This document shows positions 7,968 through 19,445 of a stretch of 42,688 nucleotides of DNA, in pieces. The notes under the pieces are model-generated. The model did not search any database and was not told the origin of the DNA. It saw only the letters and a program-made list of their open reading frames with translations. The DNA lies in the NCBI GenBank assembly GCA_947371955.1, contig CANBRQ010000015.1, positions 1-42,688 of the forward strand, written 5' to 3'. Origin of the DNA: Paracoccaceae bacterium. Lineage in GTDB: Bacteria > Pseudomonadota > Alphaproteobacteria > Rhodobacterales > Rhodobacteraceae. The translations under genes were made by a program, and so were the position numbers. Every line of letters begins with the position of its first letter. Positions within the stretch are counted from its first letter, which is position 1.

Positions 7968-8999
7968 TCAGGAAAAGGTAATCTGCGCCTTCATGGCTTG
8001 GCTGCGGTCTGAGGCGAGTTTGAAGGCATCCTCGGCGGCGGAGAGAGGGATGGTGTGGGTGATCAGCGGTTTGACGTCAATCAGGCCTTGTTGCATCAGC
8101 CTCACGCCCACGGCGAATTCTGGGTGGAAGCGGAAAGAGCCGCGCAGTTCCAGTTCTTTGGCGGTGATGGCTTGCACTGGCACGGTCATGTCGCCGCCGA
8201 GGCCGAGTTGCAGGATCACGCCACGCGGGCGTAGGGCGGCGATGCCGGAGGCGAGGGCAGGGGCGGCGCCGGAGCATTCGTAGAGTACGTCGAAATGGCC
8301 CTTGTCGGCATTGTATCGAGCCAAAGCCTCCGGGTCTTTGGCAGTGTTGATCACGCGGTCGGCGCCGACTTTGGCGGCGAGGGCTAGGGTGAAGTCGGAG
8401 AGATCAACCGCCACGATCTCAGCCGCGCCGGCGCGGCGCGCGGAAAGGATGGAGAGCACACCGATCGGGCCGCAGCCGGTGACTAGCACCCGCTTGCCCA
8501 ACATGCCGCCTGCGCGGGTCGTGGCGTGGAGGGTCACGGCGAGGGGTTCACCCATCGCGGCCTCACCTGCGGAAAGGCCGGTGGCGTCAACGCATTGGCT
8601 GGCGTCGGCCACAAGGTACTCGCGGAAGGCACCCTGGATGTGCGGGAAGGGCATGGCGGACCCGTAAAACCGCATGTTCAGGCACTGATTGGGCAGGCCT
8701 TCGAGGCAATAGCGGCATGCGCCGCAGGGGCGGCTGGGCGAGACGGCGACGAGTTGGCCACGAGTGAAGCCGATGACGCCAGGGCCGATGGCATCGACAT
8801 AGGCCGAGACTTCGTGGCCGAGGATCATCGGCTCCTTCAGGCGCACGGTTCCGAAGCCGCCGTGGTTGTAATAGTGCAGGTCAGAGCCGCAGACCCCTCC
8901 GGTGGCTAGACGCAGTCCGAGTTGGCCGGGACCGGGGGTTTCGGGCGAGTGGTCCTCGATCCGCAGGTCGTGGGCGGCGTGGATGACGATGCTTTTCAT
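7968..8999 (-). CDS. idnD: L-idonate 5-dehydrogenase (zinc-dependent)
   Basis: A 343-residue cytoplasmic medium-chain dehydrogenase that would oxidise L-idonate to 5-keto-D-gluconate with NAD(P)+. The catalytic zinc region reads GGVCGSDLHYYNHGG (C37) and LGHEVSAYV; the structural zinc loop has the four-cysteine pattern in PCGACRYCLEGLPNQC. A Rossmann motif (VTGCGPIGVLS) follows. The SDLHYY segment matches idonate dehydrogenases better than sorbitol dehydrogenases, although the latter remain possible. Its start lies one base after the stop of the hydroxyacid dehydrogenase (TGA-c-ATG), so the two are translationally linked. The opposite operon carries the next two steps of the same route. Confidence 0.82.
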   Translation of the reverse strand: MKSIVIHAAHDLRIEDHSPETPGPGQLGLRLATGGVCGSDLHYYNHGGFGTVRLKEPMILGHEVSAYVDAIGPGVIGFTRGQLVAVSPSRPCGACRYCLEGLPNQCLNMRFYGSAMPFPHIQGAFREYLVADASQCVDATGLSAGEAAMGEPLAVTLHATTRAGGMLGKRVLVTGCGPIGVLSILSARRAGAAEIVAVDLSDFTLALAAKVGADRVINTAKDPEALARYNADKGHFDVLYECSGAAPALASGIAALRPRGVILQLGLGGDMTVPVQAITAKELELRGSFRFHPEFAVGVRLMQQGLIDVKPLITHTIPLSAAEDAFKLASDRSQAMKAQITFS

Positions 9000-9000
9000 G

Positions 9001-9936
9001 TCAGATCACCGGGGTCAGCAGAGGTTGACCCGCGAAATGCGCCGCAAGGTTGTCGCGCATCAACTGGCCCATGGCCTTGCGCGTCTCGACCGTGCCGGAG
9101 GCGTGGTGGGGTTGCAGCAGTACATTGGGCAGGGACAGGAAGCGCGGGTTCAGATTGGGCTCGCCTTCAAACACATCGAGAGCGGCGCCACCAAGCGCGC
9201 CGGTTTCTAGAGCCTCGAGCAGCGCGGCCTCGTCGATGTTGGAGGCGCGCGAGATGTTGACCAGAAGGCCTTGCGGGCCGAGAGCGGCGAGGACCTTGGC
9301 GTTGACGATGTGGCGGGTTTCCGCATTGGCCAGTGCCGTGACGACCAGCACGTCGGAGCGGGCGGCGAGGGCCTCTGGATCTGCGATGTAGGTGTAGGGC
9401 ACGTCTTTCGGGCTGCGGGCGGAATAGGCGATGTCCATGCCAAAGCCTTCGAGCCTGCGGCCCACTTCGACACCAATCCGGCCCAAACCGAGGATTCCGG
9501 CTTTCATGCCCGTCACGCGACGCTGCAAGGGGAAGCTGGATTTCGTCCAGTCGGCACGGGCATGCGTCTCGGCCTTCACGATGCCACGGGCAAGGGCTAC
9601 TACCATGCCGACTGCCAGATCGGCGCAATCGTCGGTCAGAACATCTGGCGTGTTGGTGACATGGATGCCGCGCGCCTTGCAGGCGGCCAGATCCACCGCA
9701 TCGTAGCCTACGCCATAGATCGAGATCAGTTCCAGATTGGGACAGGCGGCAATGATCGCGGCCGACGCCCCCACGCCGCCATTGGTGGCAATGGCGCGGA
9801 TATCAGAGCCTATGCCGGCCAAAAACGCGGCTTTGTCGGGCGCGCTGTAGTAAGGATGCGTCGTGAAGGCAGCGTCCAGTGGGGTCTGGTCCCACTCTGG
9901 ATAGGACCCCATTTGCAGCACATGCGGTTTTGGCAT
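9001..9936 (-). CDS. D-2-hydroxyacid dehydrogenase, probable 2-ketogluconate/glyoxylate reductase (GhrB-like)
   Basis: A 311-residue NAD(P)-dependent reductase. The Rossmann motif is GLGRIGVEVGRRL. The catalytic triad is visible: Arg in VNISRAS, Glu in DVFEGEP and His in LQPHHASGT. The true start is ATG at 9936 (MPKPHVLQ) with GAGGGAA upstream; the open frame runs further back to 10368 but crosses the divergent promoter. In sugar-acid clusters such enzymes reduce 2-keto-D-gluconate to gluconate or 2,5-diketogluconate to 5-ketogluconate, which would widen the range of ketogluconates that reach gluconokinase. It is first in an operon with the idonate dehydrogenase and has the operator palindrome 35 bases upstream. 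Confidence 0.82.
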   Translation of the reverse strand: MPKPHVLQMGSYPEWDQTPLDAAFTTHPYYSAPDKAAFLAGIGSDIRAIATNGGVGASAAIIAACPNLELISIYGVGYDAVDLAACKARGIHVTNTPDVLTDDCADLAVGMVVALARGIVKAETHARADWTKSSFPLQRRVTGMKAGILGLGRIGVEVGRRLEGFGMDIAYSARSPKDVPYTYIADPEALAARSDVLVVTALANAETRHIVNAKVLAALGPQGLLVNISRASNIDEAALLEALETGALGGAALDVFEGEPNLNPRFLSLPNVLLQPHHASGTVETRKAMGQLMRDNLAAHFAGQPLLTPVI

Positions 9937-9958
9937 TCTGTTCCCTCGGTCAGGCCGC

Positions 9959-9987
9959 TTGACAGGCGTTGTTATCGATAACATAAA
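9959..9987 (+). promoter_or_regulatory. Promoter with operator GTTATCGATAAC (9971-9982) in the spacer
   Basis: TTGACA (9959-9964), 17 bases, then CATAAA (9982-9987) is a good sigma-70-type promoter for the gluconate 5-dehydrogenase operon. The 12-bp operator lies within the spacer, so repressor and polymerase would compete. The same palindrome lies 35 bases upstream of the divergent hydroxyacid dehydrogenase ATG and may repress that unit too. Confidence 0.8.
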
Positions 9988-10027
9988 CCGGGTAGGGCGG
10001 GCTGTCGAGAGCCAATAGGAGGGCACA

Positions 10028-10783
10028 ATGAGCATCAAGCTGTTCGATCTGACCGGAAGGCGGGCATTGGTCACCGGGTCATCCCAGGGGATCGGCTTTG
10101 CGCTGGCCAAGGGGCTGGCGGCGGCGGGGGCAGAGGTTGTGCTGAACGGGCGCGATACGGCGAAACTTGCGATAGCGGCGACACAAATTCCCGGGGCGCA
10201 GGTTTTGGCGTTTGACGCGACCAAACATGACGAGGTGCGGACAGCCGTCGATGCATTCGAGGCGGAGGTGGGGCCGATCGACATCCTGATCAACAATGCC
10301 GGGATGCAGCATCGCTCTCCGCTCGAGGATTTTCCGGCTGAAGCTTTCGAGCGTCTGTTGCAAACCAATGTCGCATCCGTCTTTCATGTCGGTCAAGCGG
10401 TGGCGCGGCATATGATCGGGCGGAAACGGGGCAAGATCATCAATATCGCCTCGGTGCAGACGGCTTTGGCACGACCCTCGATCGCGCCCTATACGGCGAC
10501 CAAGGGGGCGGTGGGGAACCTGACCAAAGGGATGGCGACGGATTGGGCGAAGTATGGGCTGAATTGCAATGCGATCGCACCTGGGTATTTTGATACGCCA
10601 TTGAATGCTGCGTTGGTGGCGGACCCGACGTTTTCGGCCTGGCTTGAGAAGCGTACGCCAGCCGGCCGCTGGGGCAATGTCGAAGAACTGGTGGGGGCGG
10701 CGATCTTTCTGTCGTCTGATGCCGCGTCTTTCGTCAACGGGCATATCCTTTATGTCGATGGCGGGATCACCGCATCGCTATGA
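10028..10783 (+). CDS. idnO: Gluconate 5-dehydrogenase / 5-ketogluconate reductase (SDR)
   Basis: A 251-residue classical short-chain dehydrogenase. The cofactor motif TGSSQGIG is at 16-23, NNAG at 89-92, and the catalytic residues are S142, Y155 and K159. The GSSQGIG and NNAGMQ pattern, with the neighbours, points to reduction of 5-keto-D-gluconate to D-gluconate. AGGAGG precedes the ATG. The stop overlaps the gluconokinase start (ATGA). Other sugar-acid SDRs share these motifs, so the substrate rests mainly on context: idonate dehydrogenase makes its substrate and gluconokinase consumes its product. Confidence 0.85.
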   Translation: MSIKLFDLTGRRALVTGSSQGIGFALAKGLAAAGAEVVLNGRDTAKLAIAATQIPGAQVLAFDATKHDEVRTAVDAFEAEVGPIDILINNAGMQHRSPLEDFPAEAFERLLQTNVASVFHVGQAVARHMIGRKRGKIINIASVQTALARPSIAPYTATKGAVGNLTKGMATDWAKYGLNCNAIAPGYFDTPLNAALVADPTFSAWLEKRTPAGRWGNVEELVGAAIFLSSDAASFVNGHILYVDGGITASL

Positions 10784-11262
10784 GTCTGCGAATGGTCGTC
10801 ATGGGGGTGTCTGGCTGCGGGAAATCCTCGGTTGGGGAGGGACTATCGGCACGCTTGGGAATTCCTTACTACGATGGGGATGATCTGCACCCGGTGGAGA
10901 ATGTTGCCAAGATGCGTGCCGGGGTGCCCTTGACGGATGTTGACCGGTGGCCGTGGCTTGACAGGGTGGCGCAGGTTTTGGCCGAGAACGCGCCGGTCAT
11001 CGTGGGGTGTTCGGCCTTGAAACGGGTCTACCGCGACCGGATCAGGACCGCGGGGAAGGTTACGTTCGTGCATCTGGTGGGAAGCCGTGACCTGATCGCG
11101 GGACGGATGGCAGAGCGAAAAGGGCACTACATGCCGCTGACGCTGCTGGACAGCCAGTTCGCAGCCTTGGAGCCTCCGGGGCCGGAGGAGGCGGTTTCGG
11201 TGTCGATTGACCAGACTCTGCCGCAGATCGTCGATGAAATCCTGCGAAAAGTGTCTCTATGA
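10780..11262 (+). CDS. gntK: Gluconokinase
   Basis: A 160-residue P-loop kinase that phosphorylates D-gluconate to 6-phosphogluconate, the entry to the Entner-Doudoroff or pentose phosphate route. Walker A is GVSGCGKSS (9-17). The substrate region DGDDLHPVENVAKMRAG and the later VGCSALKRVYRDRIR are diagnostic of GntK/IdnK. The length is normal. It overlaps both neighbours by four bases (ATGA), so it is in the middle of a tightly coupled three-gene operon. Confidence 0.93.
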   Translation: MSLRMVVMGVSGCGKSSVGEGLSARLGIPYYDGDDLHPVENVAKMRAGVPLTDVDRWPWLDRVAQVLAENAPVIVGCSALKRVYRDRIRTAGKVTFVHLVGSRDLIAGRMAERKGHYMPLTLLDSQFAALEPPGPEEAVSVSIDQTLPQIVDEILRKVSL

Positions 11263-12268
11263 CGGCCCGCAGGCCGCCCACCATGGCCGATGTGGCGCGA
11301 GTCGCCGGGGTCTCGCCGATGACCGTCAGCCGGGCGTTCAAGCTGGATGCTTCGGTCAGTGCGGCGCGGCGCGAGGCGATTTTGGCGGTAGCGGAGGAGT
11401 TGGGTTATGTGTTCGACAGCACGGCGTCCAACCTGCGCTCGCAGAAGAGCGATTTCGTGGCGGTGACGGTGCCCTCGATCAACAATGCCAACTTTGCGGA
11501 TACGGTCCGGGGCCTGACCGATGGGCTGAAGGCGCGCAGGCTGCAGATTTTGCTCGGCTCCACCGACTATGACATGGCCGAAGAAGAGCGGCTGGTGGAG
11601 CAGTTCTTGCGGCGGCGACCGGAGGCGATTGTCATCACCGGAGGCAAGCACAGTGACCGATGCCGACGGCTGCTGGCGGCTGCTGGCCTGCCGGTGGTTG
11701 AGACCTGGGATCTGCCTGAGGCGCCTATTGGCCATGTCGTAGGCTTTTCCAATGCGGCGGCGGTGCGCGGCATGGTGGATCATTTCGTGGGCAAGGGCCT
11801 GACCCGGATCGCCTTTCTGGGCGGTGATGTAGGGCAGGATACGCGAGGGGCGGACCGTCGCTTCGGATTCATCGCGGCCATGCAGGCGCATGGCTTGGCG
11901 GCGGACCGGCTGATTGCGGCGGGGCCGCCGCCGATTTCGATGCGGGAAGGGGCGGATGCCATGGCGCGGCTGCTGGCAACCATGCCGGATACGGAAGCTG
12001 TGATCTGCGTATCGGACCTGTCCGCCTTTGGCGCGCTGACCGAATGTCAAAGGCGCGGTGTGGCGGTGCCGGGGCGGATCAGCATTTCGGGTTTTGGGGA
12101 TTATGAAATCGGAAGCGTCTCTGTTCCTGCACTTTCGACCATAAATCCCTTCCCGCGTCAGATCGGCGCCCGCACGGCGGCACTGATCCTTGATGTGCTG
12201 GACGGGCGTCAGACAACGCCCGCCTTTGTCGAGATAACCCCAGATCTGCTGATCCGGGAGAGTAGCGT

Positions 12269-12272
<4 letters not shown>
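11259..12272 (+). CDS. LacI-family transcriptional repressor, GntR-like (2)
   Basis: A 337-residue repressor with HTH MADVARVAGVSPMTVSRAF and an effector domain in which VVETWDLPEAPIGHVVGFS parallels the first regulator. Such proteins in gluconate operons respond to gluconate or 6-phosphogluconate. It is cotranscribed with gluconokinase (ATGA overlap), so feedback is likely. Which of the two LacI proteins binds GTTATCGATAAC cannot be told from sequence; cross-talk is possible. Its stop codon overlaps the stop of the convergent oxidoreductase gene. Confidence 0.9.
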
Positions 12273-13381
<1,109 letters not shown>

Positions 13382-13546
13382 GGAAGCCCCCTTTTGCTTT
13401 ACCCCGCATTGGGAACAGCCGAAGGGCCTGCCCTGTCAAGCCGCCCAGCCCGCGACATGACGGTTATTCGTCATCGCCTTCCTCTGACTGGCCTAAGGCA
13501 ACGTGGTAGGCTAGTGTCCGGCCATGTAAAATCGGGGTTGCGCGAC

Positions 13547-14365
13547 ATGAACCGGATGGATGGCAAGGTCTGTGTGGTCACAGGCGCAACGCAGGGTCTG
13601 GGCATGGCGATTGCCCGTCGGCTGGCGTCGTCTGGGGCAGCAGGGGTCGTGGTGACGGGGCGCAATCTGCGGCGCGGAGAGGCTGTAGCCAAGGCGCTGA
13701 CGGCCGATTTCGGCGTGCAGGCGCGGTTCATCCGGGCCGATTTCGCCCGCGTCGATGACTGCCGCCACGCCATTGCGGAAACTGACCGGATGTTTGGCCG
13801 CATCGATGTGCTGGTGAACGCAGGTGCCTCGACCGACCGGGGCACGATCCTTGATACCTCGCCCGAACTGTTTGACCGCATCTTCAACACCAATGTGCGC
13901 GGCCCCTATTTCCTGATGCAGGAAGCGATCAAGCTGATGATCCGAGAGGGGACCGAGGGCGCCATCTGCAACATCGGCTCGATTTCCGCCCTATCGGGGC
14001 AGCCTTTCATCAACGCCTATTGCGCCTCGAAAGGGGCGCTGACGACGCTGACGGCGAACACCGCATTTTCGGTCATGTCCAACCGCATCCGGGTCAACCA
14101 GTTGAACGTCGGCTGGATGTCTTCGGACCACGAACGCGAGATGCAGGTGGCGCAGTCCGGCGATCCGGCGTGGGAGGCCAAGGCGGGCGCAAAGCTGCCC
14201 TTCGGTCGGCTGGTCGATCCGGAAGAGGCGGCGCGGGCAGTGAACTTTTTGGTGTCCGCTGATGCTGGCTTGATGACGGGGGCGATTGTGAATTTCGACC
14301 AATCGGTTTGGGGTGCGGTGGCGGGCGGGATGCCGGTGCCGGATGGCCCGATGCGGATTGGCTGA
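13547..14365 (+). CDS. Short-chain dehydrogenase/reductase
   Basis: A 272-residue classical SDR: TGATQGLG cofactor motif (12-19), catalytic S145, Y158 and K162, and NVGWMSSDHE after the active site. It may partner the divergent Gfo/Idh/MocA oxidoreductase in oxidising a carbohydrate, but nothing in the sequence fixes the substrate. The ATG at 13547 gives the usual short leader before GKVCVVTG; the open frame extends upstream to 13322 without SDR similarity. An ATG at 13556 is also possible. The ribosome site is weak (GGGGTTG). Confidence 0.85.
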   Translation: MNRMDGKVCVVTGATQGLGMAIARRLASSGAAGVVVTGRNLRRGEAVAKALTADFGVQARFIRADFARVDDCRHAIAETDRMFGRIDVLVNAGASTDRGTILDTSPELFDRIFNTNVRGPYFLMQEAIKLMIREGTEGAICNIGSISALSGQPFINAYCASKGALTTLTANTAFSVMSNRIRVNQLNVGWMSSDHEREMQVAQSGDPAWEAKAGAKLPFGRLVDPEEAARAVNFLVSADAGLMTGAIVNFDQSVWGAVAGGMPVPDGPMRIG

Positions 14366-14379
14366 GCCCGGTCAGATTT

Positions 14380-14393
14380 ACATTTGAGAATGT
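14380..14393. promoter_or_regulatory. Inverted repeat ACATT-tgag-AATGT, possible ArsR-family operator
   Basis: A perfect 5-bp inverted repeat with a 4-base spacer, 24-53 bases upstream of the two candidate starts of the SqrR-like gene. ArsR/SqrR-type repressors bind AT-rich dyads over their own promoters, so this is a reasonable autoregulatory site. Confidence 0.5.
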
Positions 14394-14432
14394 CACACTA
14401 TCTTGGTTGGGCCCCAAATGGAAAAGGTCGCC

Positions 14433-14756
14433 ATGACGTCACCCGCACCCAGCAGTTTCGCGCCTGACGGCCAACACGAGGCACTGCCCCGCGCGGTCGC
14501 CTTCCTGAAGGTTCTGGGCCATGAAGGCCGCCTTGAAATCCTGTGCTTTCTGATTGACGGAGAGCGCAGTGTGGGCGAGTTGATCGCAGCCACCGGGGCC
14601 TCTCAGCCAGCCGTGTCGCAGCAGTTGATGCGGCTGCGTGCCGAAGGGCTTGTCCGGACAGAGCGGCGTGGCAAGAACGTGCTTTACTCCATCGCGCGGC
14701 CTGAGATCGCCAAGATCGTCTCTGCCTTGCGGGATGCCTTCTGCGCTGTGCCGTAA
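14433..14756 (+). CDS. ArsR-family thiol-switch repressor, SqrR/BigR-like
   Basis: A 107-residue winged-helix regulator; the recognition region reads GASQPAVSQQLMRLRAEGLV. Counted from ATG 14433 it has cysteines at 38 (EILCFLIDGERSVGEL) and 104 (ALRDAFCAVP). In R. capsulatus SqrR the reactive pair is Cys41 and Cys107, also 66 residues apart, and it forms an intramolecular polysulfide link on exposure to sulfane sulfur. The sequence around the first cysteine also fits. It therefore probably senses persulfides or oxidants. AAAGGT lies six bases before ATG 14433; ATG 14418 would add five residues. No sulfide oxidation gene is adjacent, so its targets may include the nearby genes or lie elsewhere. 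Confidence 0.85.
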   Translation: MTSPAPSSFAPDGQHEALPRAVAFLKVLGHEGRLEILCFLIDGERSVGELIAATGASQPAVSQQLMRLRAEGLVRTERRGKNVLYSIARPEIAKIVSALRDAFCAVP

Positions 14757-14760
14757 GCCA

Positions 14761-17331
<2,571 letters not shown>

Positions 17332-17354
17332 GCTGTTGCCTCCGCCGTGGCGGA

Positions 17355-17873
17355 TTACTCTCCGAATTCGATGCGGTCCAATTGCCAGATCGAGCGGGCA
17401 TAGGCCACTTCGGTCCGGTAATCGGCGTTGGCATCATAGGGATAGACCAGCCAGACCGGACCCTTGTCGCGCAAGGACATCGGTTTGCCGTCCATCAGAT
17501 AGGCCAGCAACGGGGCATCGTTGCCCACCTCGGCCAGCGGCATGGTGATCTTGTAGTCATTCAGCGCGGTCAGGGTGATGGTCTTGCCCGTAGCCCCGAT
17601 GGCCGCGATGTAGTCTTTCAGCAGAACGCCCTGAAAAGTCGGTGTCCCGTCGGTCCAGGTGGTCGAGGTGGTGAACGATGTTTGCGGCAAGGCGGCCAGC
17701 TGGCCCTGATCCAAGGCCAGCGTCCCATCCTTGTTCGTCGCGCCAATCATGCCCGATGCTGTCAGCAAGACCTCGCCCTTCGGTGCCGCGAAGTCATCTG
17801 CCCAAACGGTCGAGGTTGCCAGAACCAGCGCTACACCAAGCGCCAAGCAGCCTTTTGCTATAGTACGAAACAT
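17355..17873 (-). CDS. Periplasmic protein of molybdopterin-oxidoreductase (SUOX-like) fold, without the metal cysteine
   Basis: A 172-residue protein with a Sec signal (cleavage near STVWA). The order of short motifs (FQGVLLKDYIAAIG, LNDYKITMPLAEV, LLAYLMDGKPMSLRDKGPVWLVYPYD, then a final W-x-L-D-R-I-E strand) resembles the sulfite-oxidase-type molybdopterin-binding fold. The only cysteine is in the signal peptide, so the conserved Mo-ligating cysteine of active members is absent and catalysis is unlikely. It lies directly upstream of the hybrid kinase and is probably a co-sensor that binds a ligand in the periplasm. ATG at 17873 (MFRTIAKG) starts the signal peptide; an upstream in-frame start at 17909 would disrupt it. 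Confidence 0.75.
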   Translation of the reverse strand: MFRTIAKGCLALGVALVLATSTVWADDFAAPKGEVLLTASGMIGATNKDGTLALDQGQLAALPQTSFTTSTTWTDGTPTFQGVLLKDYIAAIGATGKTITLTALNDYKITMPLAEVGNDAPLLAYLMDGKPMSLRDKGPVWLVYPYDANADYRTEVAYARSIWQLDRIEFGE

Positions 17874-17959
17874 CCAACCACCCTTTGCTCCTAAGCTTTT
17901 TCGCCCCAAGACCTATCATTCCGCCAGGTTTTCGTCCCAAGTTCATTCGGGGATCGTGT

Positions 17960-17976
17960 CTACCCCTTCGGATAGG
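17960..17976. promoter_or_regulatory. Dyad TAYCC-N4-GGRTA, copy 1
   Basis: On the minus strand this reads CCTATCCGAAGGGGTAG. It lies 87-103 bases upstream of the periplasmic protein/hybrid kinase operon start. Almost the same sequence is found at 22232-22246 and 26412-26429. The 14-bp core is an inverted repeat of the type bound by dimeric NarL/LuxR-type HTH proteins. Confidence 0.6.
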
Positions 17977-17980
17977 TCAG

Positions 17981-18595
17981 TCAGAAGATCCCGGCTTGCT
18001 TGGCGATCATGGCGGCATGGGTGCGGTTCTTGGCATCGATCTTGCGGTAGAGCGTCTTGATGTGCAGCTTGACTGTCACTTCCTGCAGCTCCAGTTCCCG
18101 CGCGATTTCCTTGTTGGCCAGCCCGCGGCAGAGCAGATTCAGCACGTCCATCTCGCGCGGGGTCAGTTGTGCGCCTGCGACGGTCGTCTGCTGCTGATCC
18201 CGTTCGGTCATCATGCTGATCGGGGCATAAATCTCGCCTGCGGCCATGAAGCGTATGGCGGCCATCAAGGACTTGGTCGACATCGTCTTGGGCAGGAAGC
18301 CTGCGGCCCCTTCGGCCAAGGCCTGTTCCGCCACGCTGCGCGGGGCCGTGCCCGACAGGATTGCGACGGGTTTCGTGCCCTGCAGCTTCTTCATGGCTGC
18401 AAGTCCTGCCAGACCGTTCATGCCCGGCATCATGTAATCCAGCAAGACCAGATCAAACGGACCGTTCTTGAGCGCCACTTCGACCGAGGAGGGGAAATCA
18501 GAGGCCACAGCCACCTCGATATCCTCTTCCTTTCGCAGGAAGGCAGCGATCGTGTCCCGCACAAGCTCTTGATCATCAACCAGCAGAATTCTCAC
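17981..18595 (-). CDS. LuxR/NarL-type response regulator
   Basis: A 204-residue two-domain regulator. The receiver has the acidic pair D7-D8, phospho-acceptor D53 (LVLLDYMMPG) and FLPK. The C-terminal LuxR HTH reads LTPREMDVLNLLCRGLANKEIARELELQEVTVKLHIKTLYRK, an intact NarL-type domain. GTG at 18595 is preferred: GAGG lies five bases upstream and the product then starts MRILLVDD; a GTG at 18628 would add 11 residues. The likely partner is the hybrid kinase two genes downstream, through its HPt domain. Its DNA targets probably include the adjacent exopolysaccharide genes. It is close in sequence to the damaged regulator at 18746-19362. Confidence 0.9.
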   Translation of the reverse strand: MRILLVDDQELVRDTIAAFLRKEEDIEVAVASDFPSSVEVALKNGPFDLVLLDYMMPGMNGLAGLAAMKKLQGTKPVAILSGTAPRSVAEQALAEGAAGFLPKTMSTKSLMAAIRFMAAGEIYAPISMMTERDQQQTTVAGAQLTPREMDVLNLLCRGLANKEIARELELQEVTVKLHIKTLYRKIDAKNRTHAAMIAKQAGIF

Positions 18596-18745
18596 AGATA
18601 CCTCATCACCAAGTCCGCCTTCCGTCACAGCTTAGCGGCTGTCACACCGAAAGATACATCCGATCGCGGCAGAACAGCAAGCCGACCCAGAGGGATGACC
18701 GACTGATGTGACGCTTATGCTTCGTCCGGGCCATCCCGTCAGTAT

Positions 18746-19362
18746 TCAGCGGAAGCCGGCTTCCCGGGCGATGATGGTGGCCTGTGTTCTGTTTCGGGCA
18801 TCGACCTTGGTGCAGATCGACTTGACGTGAACCTTCACCGTTGTCTCATGCACGCCCAAAGCCCTTGCGATTTCGCCATTGGTCAGGCCAAGGCAGATCT
18901 CTGGCGCAGCACAACCGTTTCGCGCTGTGACAGCATCGGCAAGGCGGCTGAGGGTGCTGTGTTCTGCATCTTCAGGATGATGTCCGGCGGCGCGTACTTC
19001 TCTCTGGCAAGGATCAGCAGCAGCGCCTGGATCATGGCATTGGTCGTCATCGACTTGGGCAGATAACCAGAGGCGCCGGACGCGAAAACCTGTTCGACCA
19101 TCGCAGGCGGCATGTTGCCCGAGATGATGGCGACCGGTTTGCCCTGTTGCCGCGAGACCATGTCGCAAAGACCACTAAGCCCGGACATGCCGGGCATCTG
19201 ATAATCAAGCAGCACCAGATGGGATGGCCCGTTGTCGTCGACCGCCGCCAAAGCCGCTGGCAGATCGTGAACTGCGTCGACCAGAAAGCCCGTCGCATTC
19301 CGGATGAAACCGGCTATCGCGTCCCGGACAAGCTCTTGGTCGTCGGCAAGCAGAATATGCAT
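18746..19362 (-). pseudogene. Second LuxR-type response regulator, frameshifted
   Basis: The receiver domain is intact from ATG 19362 (MHILLADDQELVRD, D53 in LVLLDYQMPG). The frame breaks just after LSQRETVVLRQ and stops at 18883. The HTH continues in another frame as ICLGLTNGEIARALGVHETTVKVHVKS and ends at 18746. Alignment by eye with the neighbouring regulator shows that the join needs no extra residue, so the lesion is a 2-base gain: an AG duplication at 18899-18902 (CAG-AG-ATC on the minus strand). As written, the product is a receiver without a DNA-binding domain, which could still compete for phosphate. A recent mutation or a sequence error are both possible. The receiver is very similar to that of the next gene, which indicates a local duplication. 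Confidence 0.85.
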
Positions 19363-19413
19363 CTGTCTTCTCTTTGGCGGAACATCCCGGCCATCCGCTG
19401 GTCGGGATCGAGT

Positions 19414-19431
19414 CCCGGGCCAATGCCCGGG
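19414..19431. terminator. Hairpin CCCGGGC-caat-GCCCGGG after the RTX gene
   Basis: A perfect 7-bp stem with a 4-base loop between the stop of the RTX gene (19446) and the start of the frameshifted regulator (19362). No T-run follows on the minus strand, so it may be a 3' stabilising stem or a weak terminator. Confidence 0.45.
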
Positions 19432-19445
19432 CATAACGGTCTGAA

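Noticed and set aside
9937-10368. N-terminal extension of the 2-hydroxyacid dehydrogenase
   Set aside because: It would cross the divergent promoter and operator and overlap idnO; the ATG at 9936 has a good ribosome site and gives the normal family length.
18629-18745. ACAGC/GCTGT stem in the gap between the two response regulators
   Set aside because: Only a 5-bp stem with no T-run; too weak to call a terminator or operator.
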